Shown piece after piece: positions 20,825-31,997 of a stretch of 64,000 nt of DNA (position 1 is the stretch's first letter; each line of letters starts with the position of its first letter). This stretch comes from Rhynchopus sp. YZ270_cl-10 (Eukaryota > Euglenozoa > Diplonemea > Diplonemida > Diplonemidae). The notes below the pieces were generated by a model. That model ran no database searches, had not been told where the DNA came from, and was given only the letters and a program-made list of their open reading frames with translations. A program made the translations under genes and the position numbers. The DNA lies in NCBI GenBank assembly GCA_964035575.1, contig OZ037838.1, positions 1,984,001-2,048,000 on the forward strand, in the 5' to 3' direction.

Positions 20825-23408
20825 ATGGCGACATGCGGGATCCAGTCGCTGACAGTGCTGCTGTGTGTGGTGCTGATTCTGTCGACAGGTGCGATCATCG
20901 GTGGCTTCACTCTGTCAACATGGGACGACCTTCTGGAGAAGGCACGTGACACAGGTGACGAGGGCTTCGGGATGTGTCTCGACAGTGGTACGGCGGACAT
21001 TGAAACGGTCTCGGCACGCTACCTGCGCTCCGTCCTTGGCAACGTGGACACGGCGGTGCTGGAGTACCTGAAGGTGCCTGAACAGTTGATGATGTCTGTT
21101 GCCAACCTGGCGAAGGCACACCACCCAGACGTCAGCACGAGCCCCGCCTTTATGACGAACATCATGCGTCCTGCACTTATATCCAATTTCAAGGCTGGTG
21201 CTGACGCTGGGCTTGCCTTCCTCGCATACGAAGCGTACCCGTGGAGTCCGGCACATCCTGTTCCGTGGAAAATGTCAGAAGGGTACGCAGGGTGGGGCTC
21301 ACGGTGCCTTATCGCACCGTTGACAATATCGTCAGGCATCCCGCCGACGAACGGCACGAAGGTTATCTTTAAATTAGAAATGACAGACCCGGTGACGCTG
21401 CAGCCAGGGCAATCGGACATGCTCCTCTTTTCCGATGTGAACGACGTGGGAGTCTTGAAGTATCCCTCAGAACCATGCAACCATCGCCCAGACTACAGCA
21501 AAGGCGAGGTCAAGGGAATGTGCTTCTATCCCGTAGCTATGCTCGAACCCCCGGGTTCCCAAACCCATCTCGCCCATCAACGCGAGCTCTACTACTTGGG
21601 TGCTGACGATCCACCCCTTAACCCTGCAGACACAATAGTCTACTCACCAGCAATGGCACGCTGGGACAGCATGTCATGGGAGATCAGCTACACCTTCAGC
21701 CACCCAGATATGTACACGATGTATCCCAAGCAGGGCAAGTGTGGGTACTGTAACTTCCGCAGTGACTACGCAGGGAGTAACCGACGTGGTGCGTGCACAG
21801 CTGCTCCCGACCGGCACATCGCTGTACCTTGTTGAGGACTCATCAGGATCAGTGGGGACACTTGTGGCGTACAACAGAGGACGGGAGCTGAAGACGGTAC
21901 GAGAAATGAGCTCGCTTGGCATCGTGTTAGATCTTGTGTACAGCATCAACATAACGAACCACTCAATGGAAGACGCGACGTCGCACATCCCCTCAGTGAT
22001 TGCAGAGCACGGTCGGTTTGCGTTCACACACCAGCGGAATTACAGAGACCTTATGGATATGACAAAGACGTCCTTCCTGAAGTGGTCTGACTCAAACGGC
22101 ACAGAGTTTTGGACAGTCACTTCGACAATTGAACACGGATCGATTTTTTGGTATTCAACTCTTCTTGTGCCGAGGGCGTCTGTGATGGAGGCGATTGATG
22201 CGTCGACGAATGCAATCCGTGCGAAGGTGTCAGCAGACCTGTCCTCTGCAGACGCACAGAAGGAGGATGCGGTGATTGTGATGGTGACGGCGGTTGCGGT
22301 GGTCGGACTTCTTGCCATTGCTGTTGTGTTCACACGCTACATCACGTCACCTCTGCTGAAGCTTGGGAGTGAGATGGCAAGTGTGGCTGTGATGGACCTG
22401 GAGGCTGTGGACACGGGCCGTGCAGTGTCTCAGCTGAGTGAAGTGGGGGTGATGCAGCGCAGCTTTGTTACCATGGTGGCGAACCTGGTGGAGTACCGTA
22501 ACTACATGCCGCAGAGTGTGCTTGTCAACGACAGTGAGACAGAGGTGTCAGATACGGATTCTACACAGGGTCTGAAGTCGCAGCAGTCAGGCTTGTCCAG
22601 CGGTTCAGCTGATGCGATGCAGAACCAGAAGGCACTGCTGCGTGTGGAAGGGATGAAGAAGAAGAAGGTGTCGTTGGCACACATGAACGTCGTGGCGTGG
22701 CACGCCTTCATCAAGAAGCACAAGGACGCAGAGATGCTCTCCGCACACGCGGGTGTGGTGGAGAGGATCCTGACAGCAGTGCAGCACAACAAAGGTGTGT
22801 GCGACACGTTTGCTGGCGACAAGATACTTGCCACCTTCAACGCCTTTGTTCCGAGGCCTTCGCACAGTGTTGCTTGTGTGAAGGCTGCACACGAAGTAGC
22901 AACAGCACTTGGTGATGATCTCAAGATCTCGTATGGCTGCACGACAGGCGAGGCACGTGTTGGGAACATGGGTTGCAACGGGATGAAGAAGGTGTCGATT
23001 CTTTCTGAGTCGATGTCGTGGGTGGTTGTTCTTGAGCGTTGGAACAGAATGAACGACCTGCCTGGTGTCATCGACCGCAATGTGTCACGTGATACGGAGG
23101 GACAGGTGGTGCTGCGTTGTGAAGGTGCTGTGCTGTTTAGGAAGCTGAGTGAGAATGTGCAGACTGTGTTTTCCGTACGTGGTCTGTGCAGCAGCGAAAA
23201 CGAGGAGTGGATGTACCAACTGGAGTCTGCCTCAAACAACTCGCACGCACTGTGGAACGAGGTCTTCGAGCACATCATCAAACAGGACTTTGAGAAGGCT
23301 TCTTCTCTTCTGGAAAGCGTCGCTCAGGACCAACGCACACCTTACGAAGAGCTTGTGGGCTACGTGGCGGCGAAGGATTATACACCGTTCGTTGTGAGAA
23401 TGCATTGA
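20825..23408 (+). pseudogene. Receptor-like HAMP/cyclase-domain protein, copy 3 (one frameshift)
   Basis: Same architecture as copies 1 and 2. Two bases present in copy 2 (CG of GGCAAGCGTGTGGG) are missing here near 21739, so the first part is open to 21835 and the rest continues in another frame to the TGA at 23408. The ectodomain and linker follow copy 2, whereas the C-terminus (E-S-V-A-Q-D-Q-R...V-A-A-K) follows copy 1, indicating gene conversion or unequal crossing-over. TM2 lacks two residues compared with the other copies. The CAG acceptor found before copies 1 and 2 is TCTG here, so the nearest upstream AG is at 20805-20806. The cyclase-like domain lacks the first metal Asp. Pseudogene, or intact if the 2-bp gap is an error. 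Confidence 0.82.
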
Positions 23409-23464
23409 GTTTGTGGGCTATGTGGGAGAAGGCTTATGCACCATATGTTGTGTCAATGCACTGA
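23409..23464 (+). pseudogene. Leftover 3' tail of a further receptor copy
   Basis: Right after the copy 3 stop comes a second, slightly degraded receptor C-terminus: G-Y-V-G followed by A-P-Y-V-V-S-M-H and TGA. It resembles the copy 2 end (A-P-Y-I-V-S-M-H), not the copy 3 end just before it. It marks a deletion or crossover between tandem receptor genes. Confidence 0.75.
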
Positions 23465-23504
23465 TGCTACTGTCACGTCCATGTGTGGTGTTTCCACACC
23501 GCAC

Positions 23505-23658
23505 ACAGCTCCACAGCTCCACAGCTCCACAGCTCCACAGCTCCACAGCTCCACAGCTCCACAGCTCCACAGCTCCACAGCTCCACAGCTCCACAGCTCC
23601 ACAGCTCCACAGCTCCACAGCTCCACAGCTCCACAGCTCCACAGCTCCACAGCTCCAC

Positions 23659-23661
<3 letters not shown>
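23505..23661 (+). repeat. (CTCCACAG)n octamer array
   Basis: About 19-20 uninterrupted copies of an 8-bp unit, open in several frames only because of its simplicity. Confidence 0.97.

Positions 23662-23709
<48 letters not shown>
23662..23709 (+). repeat. T48 homopolymer
   Basis: 48 consecutive T directly after the octamer array. It may be the A-tail of a - strand retroelement, or slippage. It marks the border between the receptor genes and the mosaic repeat. Confidence 0.9.
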
Positions 23710-23713
<4 letters not shown>

Positions 23714-23750
23714 CTTTCCAGATGAAAGTGAGGGTAAGGGGTAGAAAATC

Positions 23751-23900
23751 CTAAAAAACCTTAGTTTTTTAGTCTTTACTATAGAGATGTGCGCCACCCA
23801 CACCACACACACTACACACCCACACACAGCACACCCACACACACCCACACACACACACACACACACCCCCTCACCACCAGGGGGATTTGACCAAAAAATC
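23751..23900 (+). repeat. M1 module, reference copy
   Basis: First M1. It begins right after GTAGAAAATC of the flanking DNA with a 9-bp-stem hairpin, then GATGTGCGCCACCC, a CA-repeat of about 90 bp, a CCCCCT/AGGGGG hairpin and GACCAAAAAATC. It abuts M2, and the joint forms the palindrome AAAAAATCGATTTTTT. Other M1 starts are near 23991, 24750, 25050, 26249, 28391, 31030, 35153, 37738, 41034, 41185 and 42714. Confidence 0.85.
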
Positions 23901-24146
23901 GATTTTTTTAAATAAATAGTTGCTCATCCAAAAGTGAATTTTTTGGGCTTAACGTGTTGTTTGGGGGCATTGAGGCCCAAAAAAAAAATCCTAAAAAACC
24001 TTAGTTTTTTAGTCTTTACTATAGAGATGTGCGCCACCCACACCACACACACTACACACCCACACACAGCACACCCACACACACCCACACACCCACACAC
24101 ACACCCCCTCACCACCAGAGGGGATTTGACCAAAAAATCGATTTTT

Positions 24147-25020
24147 TTAAATAAATAGTTGCTCATCCAAAAGTGAATTTTTTGGGCTTAACGTGTTGTT
24201 TGGGGGCATTGAGGCCCAAAAAAAAAATTTAAGACAGTCCTGTTGAAAAAATGGACTGCCAAATGACATGTGGCATTCGGCCAAAAAGCAGCTTTTTTGG
24301 TCATTTTTACCTTGTAAAACATGACACTTGTGGCATGCTTCCCAGTACACAAAAGTGTATTGAAAAACCTGAAAAAACACATGTAATATGTGATGGTCAA
24401 AAGTGCAAGGTTCATTCGTTAATGAACTTTTTGAGTACCAGTTATACCTGGGGAATATGGTCAGATCACTCTTCAGACCAGCTGGAGTTTACCACAAAAA
24501 CACCACTTTTTACAGGCCACTTTTAAAGCAGTTCATGAAGGCATGAGTGAGGTTTTTTTGTACACGTTACCGTGAGCGGGCGCGCGAAGCGCGCACGCGA
24601 ACGCCCCGCGGGAAGCGAATAGCTGACCGCCTGCCCAGTGTGTGAGGTCCATACAAAAAAAACCACCTGTAAAAAAAGGTGAGGTCCTCCTCATGTTTCC
24701 ATGGAAGTGTCACACAAGAACGACAGGTTTTTTAGCCCGTCACCAAATCCTAAAAAACCTTAGTTTTTTAGTCTTTACTATAGAGATGTGCGCCACCCAC
24801 ACCACACACACTACACACCCACACAGAGCACACCCACACACACCCACACACACACACACACACACCCCCTCACCACCAGGGGGATTTGACCAAAAAATCG
24901 ATTTTTTTAAATAAATAGTTGCTCATCCAAAAGTGAATTTTTTGGGCTTAACGTGTTGTTTGGGGGTATTGAGGCCCAAAAAAAAATTTTTTTTCAGTCG
25001 TGTTCAGAAATTGGACTGCC
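24147..25020 (+). repeat. Block duplicated at distance 11,165 bp (partner 35312-36185)
   Basis: Several private variants (GTGCAAGGTTCATTCG, CCTGTTGAAAAAATGG, AGAGCACACC) occur in the same order and spacing in both places. The two blocks therefore descend from one long-range duplication and not from independent module assembly. Confidence 0.85.
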
Positions 25021-25199
25021 AAATGACATGTGGCATTCGGCCAAAAATCCTAAAAAACCTTAGTTTTTTAGTCTTTACTATAGAGATGTGCGCCACCCAC
25101 ACCACACACACTACACACCCACACACAGCACACCCACACACACCCACACACACACACACACACCCCCTCACCACCAGGGGGATTTGACCAAAAAATCGA

Positions 25200-27640
25200 T
25201 TTTTTTAAATAAATAGTTGCTCATCCAAAAGTGAATTTTTTGGGCTTAACGTGTTGTTTGGGGGTATTGAGGCCCAAAAAAATTTTTTTTTTCAGTCGTG
25301 TTCAGAAATTGGACTGCCAAATGACATGTGGCATTCGGCCAAAAATCAGCTTTTTTGGTCATTTTTACCTTGTAAAACATGACACTTGTGGCATGCTTCC
25401 CAGTACAGGAAAGTGCATTGAAAAACCTGAAAAAACACATGTAATATGTGATGGTCAAACGTGCAAGATTCCTTCGTTAATGAACTTTTTGAGTACCAGT
25501 TATACCTGGGGAATATGGTCAGATCACTCTTTTGACCATCTGTCATGTACCACAAAAACACCACTTTTTAACAGGGCACTTTTCACCTGAAAAGCCAGTT
25601 CATGAAGGCATGAGTGAGGTTTTTTTGTGATGCGTTACCGTGAGCGGGCGCGCGAAGCGCGCACGCGAACGCCCCGCGGGAAGCGAATAGCTGACCGCCT
25701 GCCCAGTGCGTGAGGTGCTTACAAAAAAAACCACCTGTAAAAAAAGGTGAGGTCCTCATCACGTTTCCATGGAAGTGTCACACAAGAACGACAGGTTTTT
25801 TAGCCCGTCACCAAATCAGCTTTTTTGGTCATTTTTACCTTGTAAAACATGACACTTGTGGCATGCTTCCCAGTACAGGAAAGTGCATTGAAAAACCTGA
25901 AAAAACACATGTAATATGTGATGGTCAAAAGTGCAAGATTCCTTCGTTAATGAACTTTTTGAGTACCAGTTATACCTGGGGAATATGGTCAGATCACTCT
26001 TTTGACCATCTGTCATGTACCACAAAAACACCACTTTTTAACAGGGCACTTTTCACCTGAAAAGCCAGTTCATGAAGGCATGAGTGAGGTTTTTTTGTGA
26101 CGCGAACGCCCCGCGGGAAGCGAATAGCTGACCGCCTGCCCAGTGCGTGAGGAAAAAAAGTGTGGTCCTCATCACGTTTCCATGGAAGTGTCACACAAGA
26201 ACGACAGGTTTTTTAGCCCGTCACCAAATCGATTTTTTTAAATAAATCCTAAAAAACCTTAGTTTTTTAGTCTTTACTATAGAGATGTGCGCCACCCACA
26301 CCACACACACTACACACCCACACACAGCACACCCACACACACCCACACACACACACACACACACCCCCTCACCATCCAGAGGGGATTTGACCAAAAAATC
26401 GATTTTTTTAAATAAATAGTTGCTCATCCAAAAGTGAATTTTTTGGGCTTAACGTGTTGTTTGGGGGTATTGAGGCCCAAAAAAATTTTTTTTTTCAGTC
26501 GTGTTCAGAAATTGGACTGCCAAATGACATGTGGCATTCGGCCAAAAATCAGCTTTTTTGGTCATTTTTACCTTGTAAAACATGACACTTGTGGCATGCT
26601 TCCCAGTACAGGAAAGTGCATTGAAAAACCTGAAAAAACACATGTAATATGTGATGGTCAAACGTGCAAGATTCCTTCGTTAATGAACTTTTTGAGTACC
26701 AGTTATACCTGGGGAATATGGTCAGATCACTCTTTTGACCATCTGTCATGTACCACAAAAACACCACTTTTTAACAGGGCACTTTTCACCTGAAAAGCCA
26801 GTTCATGAAGGCATGAGTGAGGTTTTTTTGTGATGCGTTACCGTGAGCGGGCGCGCGAAGCGCGCACGCGAACGCCCCGCGGGAAGCGAATAGCTGACCG
26901 CCTGCCCAGTGCGTGAGGTGCTTACAAAAAAAACCACCTGTAAAAAAAGGTGAGGTCCTCATCACGTTTCCATGGAAGTGTCACACAAGAACGACAGGTT
27001 TTTTAGCCCGTCACCAAATCAGCTTTTTTGGTCATTTTTACCTTGTAAAACATGACACTTGTGGCATGCTTCCCAGTACAGGAAAGTGCATTGAAAAACC
27101 TGAAAAAACACATGTAATATGTGATGGTCAAAAGTGCAAGATTCCTTCGTTAATGAACTTTTTGAGTACCAGTTATACCTGGGGAATATGGTCAGATCAC
27201 TCTTTTGACCATCTGTCATGTACCACAAAAACACCACTTTTTAACAGGGCACTTTTCACCTGAAAAGCCAGTTCATGAAGGCATGAGTGAGGTTTTTTTG
27301 TGACGCGAACGCCCCGCGGGAAGCGAATAGCTGACCGCCTGCCCAGTGCGTGAGGAAAAAAAGTGTGGTCCTCATCACGTTTCCATGGAAGTGTCACACA
27401 AGAACGACAGGTTTTTTAGCCCGTCACCAAATCGATTTTTTTAAATAAATCCTAAAAAACCTTAGTTTTTTAGTCTTTACTATAGAGATGTGCGCCACCC
27501 ACACCACACACACTACACACCCACACACAGCACACCCACACACACCCACACACACACACACACACACCCCCTCACCATCCAGAGGGGATTTGACCAAAAA
27601 ATCGATTTTTTTAAATAAATAGTTGCTCATCCAAAAGTGA
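25200..27640 (+). repeat. 1,203-bp near-perfect tandem duplication inside the mosaic array
   Basis: Sequence from about 25231 recurs at +1203 (26434) with essentially no differences, covering M3-M4-M5-M5-M2-M1. It indicates recent unequal exchange inside the array. Confidence 0.85.
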
Positions 27641-29464
27641 ATTTTTTGGGCTTAACGTGTTGTTTGGGGGTATTGAGGCCCAAAAAAAAAATTTAAGACA
27701 GTCCTGTTCAAAAAATGGACTGCCAAATGACATGTGGCATTAGGCCAAAAATCAGCTTTTTTGGTCATTTTTACCTTGTAAAAACATGACACTTGTGGCA
27801 TGCTTCCCAGCACACAATAGTGCAAAAAAGTCACCCTAGAGTTTTTTTGTACACGTTACCGCGAGCGGGCGCGCGAAGCGCGCACGCGAGCGCCCCGTGG
27901 GGAGCGAATAGCGGACCACCTGCCCAGTGCGTGAGGTGCTTACAAAAAAAACCACCTGAAAAAAAAGTGTCATCACGTTTCCATGGAAGTGTCACAAGAA
28001 CGACAGGTTTTTTAGCCCGTCACCAAAATAGTTGCTCATCCAAAAGTGAATTTTTTGGGCTTAACGTGTTGTTTGGGGGTATTGAGGCCCAAAAAAAAAT
28101 TTTTTTTCAGTCGTGTTCAGAAATCCTAAAAAACCTTAGTTTTTTAGTCTTTACTATAGAGATGTGCGCCACCCACACCACACACACTACACACCCACAC
28201 ACAGCACACCCACACACACCCACACACACACACACACACACCCCCTCACCATCCAGAGGGGATTTGACCAAAAAATCGATTTTTTTAAATAAATAGTTGC
28301 TCATCCAAAAGTGAATTTTTTGGGCTTAACGTGTTGTTTGGGGGTATTGAGGCCCAAAAAAAAATTTTTTTTCAGTCGTGTTCAGAAATCCTAAAAAACC
28401 TTAGTTTTTTAGTCTTTACTATAGAGATGTGCGCCACCCACACCACACACACTACACACCCACACACAGCACACCCACACACACCCACACACACACACAC
28501 ACACACCCCCTCACCATCCAGAGGGGATTTGACCAAAAAATCGATTTTTTTAAATAAATAGTTGCTCATCCAAAAGTGAATTTTTTGGGCTTAACGTGTT
28601 GTTTGGGGGTATTGAGGCCCAAAAAAAAAATTTAAGACAGTCCTGTTCAAAAAATGGACTGCCAAATGACATGTGGCATTAGGCCAAAAATCAGCTTTTT
28701 TGGTCATTTTTACCTTGTAAAAACATGACACTTGTGGCATGCTTCCCAGCACACAATAGTGCAAAAAAGTCACCCTAGAGTTTTTTTGTACACGTTACCG
28801 CGAGCGGGCGCGCGAAGCGCGCACGCGAGCGCCCCGTGGGGAGCGAATAGCGGACCACCTGCCCAGTGCGTGAGGTGCTTACAAAAAAAACCACCTGAAA
28901 AAAAAGTGTCATCACGTTTCCATGGAAGTGTCACAAGAACGACAGGTTTTTTAGCCCGTCACCAAATTGGACTGCCAAATGACATGTGGCATTCGGCCAA
29001 AAATCAGCTTTTTTGGTCATTTTTACCTTGTAAAACATGACACTTGTGGCATGCTTCCCAGTACAGGAAAGTGCATTGAAAAACCTGAAAAAACACATGT
29101 AATATGTGATGGTCAAAAGTGCAAGATTCCTTCGTTAATGAACTTTTTGAGTACCAGTTATACCTGGGGAATATGGTCAGATCACTCTTTTGACCATCTG
29201 GCGTTTACCACAAAAACACCACTTGTTACAGGCCACTTTACAGGCCAGTTCGTGAAGGCACGAGTGAGGTTTTTTTGTACACGTTACCGTGAGCGGGCGC
29301 GCGAAGCGCGCACGCGAACGCCCCGCGGGAAGCGAATAGCTGACCGCCTGCCCAGTGTGTGAGGTCCTTACAAAAAAAACCACCTGTAAAAAAAGGTGAG
29401 GTCCTCATCACGTTTCCATGGAAGTGTCACACAAGAACGACAGGTTTTTTAGCCCGTCACCAAA

Positions 29465-29652
29465 TGACTAAGAGGCACTGGGGCGACTACAGACATTATC
29501 ATCCACTGAAAAGAAACTGAAAAGAAAAACAAATGGAACAACAATAACACAAACGGGGCAGAAGGAACACCGGCACCACAGGGTGTGTGAGACACTGTGA
29601 AATTCGCTGAAATCGCAGGGCTACTCCAGAAAACTGTGAGGGGGGTGGGAAA
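29465..29652. other. Non-modular island in the mosaic array
   Basis: About 190 bp with no similarity to M1-M5, sitting between an M5 end (GTCACCAAAT) and an M1 start (GGGAAATCC). It may be remaining original sequence or a separate insertion. No ORF. Confidence 0.6.
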
Positions 29653-31997
29653 TCCTAAAAAACCTTAGTTTTTTAGTCTTTACTATAGAGATGTGCGCCA
29701 CCCACACCACACACACTACACACCCACACACAGCACACCCACACACACCCACACACACACACACACACACCCCCTCACCACCAGGGGGATTTGACCAAAA
29801 AATCGATTTTTTTTTAAAAAAAATAGTTGCTCATCCAAAAGTGAATTTTTTGGGCTTAACGTGTTGTTTGGGGGTATTGAGGCCCAAAAAAAAATTTTTT
29901 TTCAGTCGTGTTCAGAAATTGGACTGCCAAATGACATGTGGCATTCGGCCAAAAATCAGCTTTTTTGGTCATTTTTACCTTGTAAAACATGACACTTGTG
30001 GCATGCTTCCCAGTACAGGAAAGTGCATTGAAAAACCTGAAAAAACACATGTAATATGTGATGGTCAAAAGTGCAAGATTCCTTCGTTAATGAACTTTTT
30101 GAGTACCAGTTATACCTGGGGAATATGGTCAGATCACTCTTTTGACCATCTGTCATGTACCACAAAAACACCACTTTTTAACAGGGCACATTTCACCTGA
30201 AAAGCCAGTTCATGAAGGCATGAGTGAGGTTTTTTTGTGATGCGTTACCGTGAGCGGGCGCGCGAAGCGCGCACGCGAACGCCCCGCGGGAAGCGAATAG
30301 CTGACCGCCTGCCCAGTGCGTGAGGTGCTTACAAAAAAAACCACCTGTAAAAAAAGTGTGGTCCTCATCACGTTTCCATGGAAGTGTCATACAAGAACGA
30401 CAGGTTTTTTAGCCCGTCACCAAATCAGCTTTTTTGGTCATTTTTACCTTGTAAAACATGACACTTGTGGCATGCTTCCCAGTACAGGAAAGTGCATTGA
30501 AAAACCTGAAAAAACACATGTAATATGTGATGGTCAAAAGTGCAAGATTCCTTCGTTAATGCATTTTTTGAGTACCAGTTATACCTGGGGAATATGGTAA
30601 GATCACTCTTCAGACCAGCTGGAGTTTACCACAAAAACACCACTTTTTACAGGCCACTTTTAAAGCAGTTCATGAAGGCATGAGTGAGGTTTTTTTGTAC
30701 ACGTTACCGTGAGCGGGCGCGCGAAGCGCGCACGCGAACGCCCCGCGGGAAGCGAATAGCTGACCGCCTGCCCAGTGTGTGAGGTCCATACAAAAAAAAC
30801 CACCTGTAAAAAAAGGTGAGGTCCTCCTCATGTTTCCATGGAAGTGTCACACAAGAACGACAGGTTTTTTAGCCCGTCACCAAATCCTAAAAAACCTTAG
30901 TTTTTTAGTCTTTACTTTTGAGATGTGCGCCACCCACACCACACACACTACACACCCACACACAGCACACCCCCCACACACACACACACACACACCCCCT
31001 CACCACCAGGGGGATTTGACCAAAAAATCCTAAAAAACCTTAGTTTTTTAGTCTTTACTATAGAGATGTGCGCCACCCACACCACACACACTACACACCC
31101 ACACACAGCACACCCACACACACCCACACACACACACACACACACCCCCTCACCACCAGGGGGATTTGACCAAAAAATCGATTTTTTTAAATAAATAGTT
31201 GCTCATCCAAAAGTGAATTTTTTGGGCTTAACGTGTTGTTTGGGGGTATTGAGGCCCAAAAAAAAATTTTTTTTCAGTCGTGTTCAGAAAATGGACTGCC
31301 AAATGACATGTGGCATTCGGCCAAAAATCAGCTTTTTTGGTCATTTTTACCTTGTAAAACATGACACTTGTGGCATGCTTCCCAGTACAGGAAAGTGCAT
31401 TGAAAAACCTGAAAAAACACATGTAATATGTCATGGTCAAAAGTGCAAGATTCCTTCGTTAATGAACTTTTTGAGTACCAGTTATACCTGGGGAATATGG
31501 TCAGATCACTCTTTTGACCATCTGTCATGTGCCACAAAAACACCACTTTTTAACAGGGCACTTTTCACCTGAAAAGCCAGTTCATGAAGGCATGAGTGAG
31601 GTTTTTTTGTGATGCGTTACCGTGAGCGGGCGCGCGAAGCGCGCACGCGAACGCCCCGCGGGAAGCGAATAGCTGACCGCCTGCCCAGTGCGTGAGGTGC
31701 TTACAAAAAAAACCACCTGTAAAAAAAGTGTGGTCCTCATCACGTTTCCATGGAAGTGTCACACAAGAACGACAGGTTTTTTAGCCCGTCACCAAATCCT
31801 AAAAAACCTTAGTTTTTTAGTCTTTACTATAGAGATGTGCGCCACCCACACCACACACACTACACACCCACACACAGCACACCCACACACACCCACACAC
31901 ACACACACACACACCCCCTCACCACCAGAGGGGATTTGACCAAAAAATCGATTTTTTTAAATAAATAGTTGCTCATCCAAAAGTGAATTTTTTGGGC

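Noticed and set aside
23505-23661. CRISPR array or coding repeat
   Set aside because: The 8-bp unit is continuous with no spacers, in eukaryote-like DNA; simple satellite.
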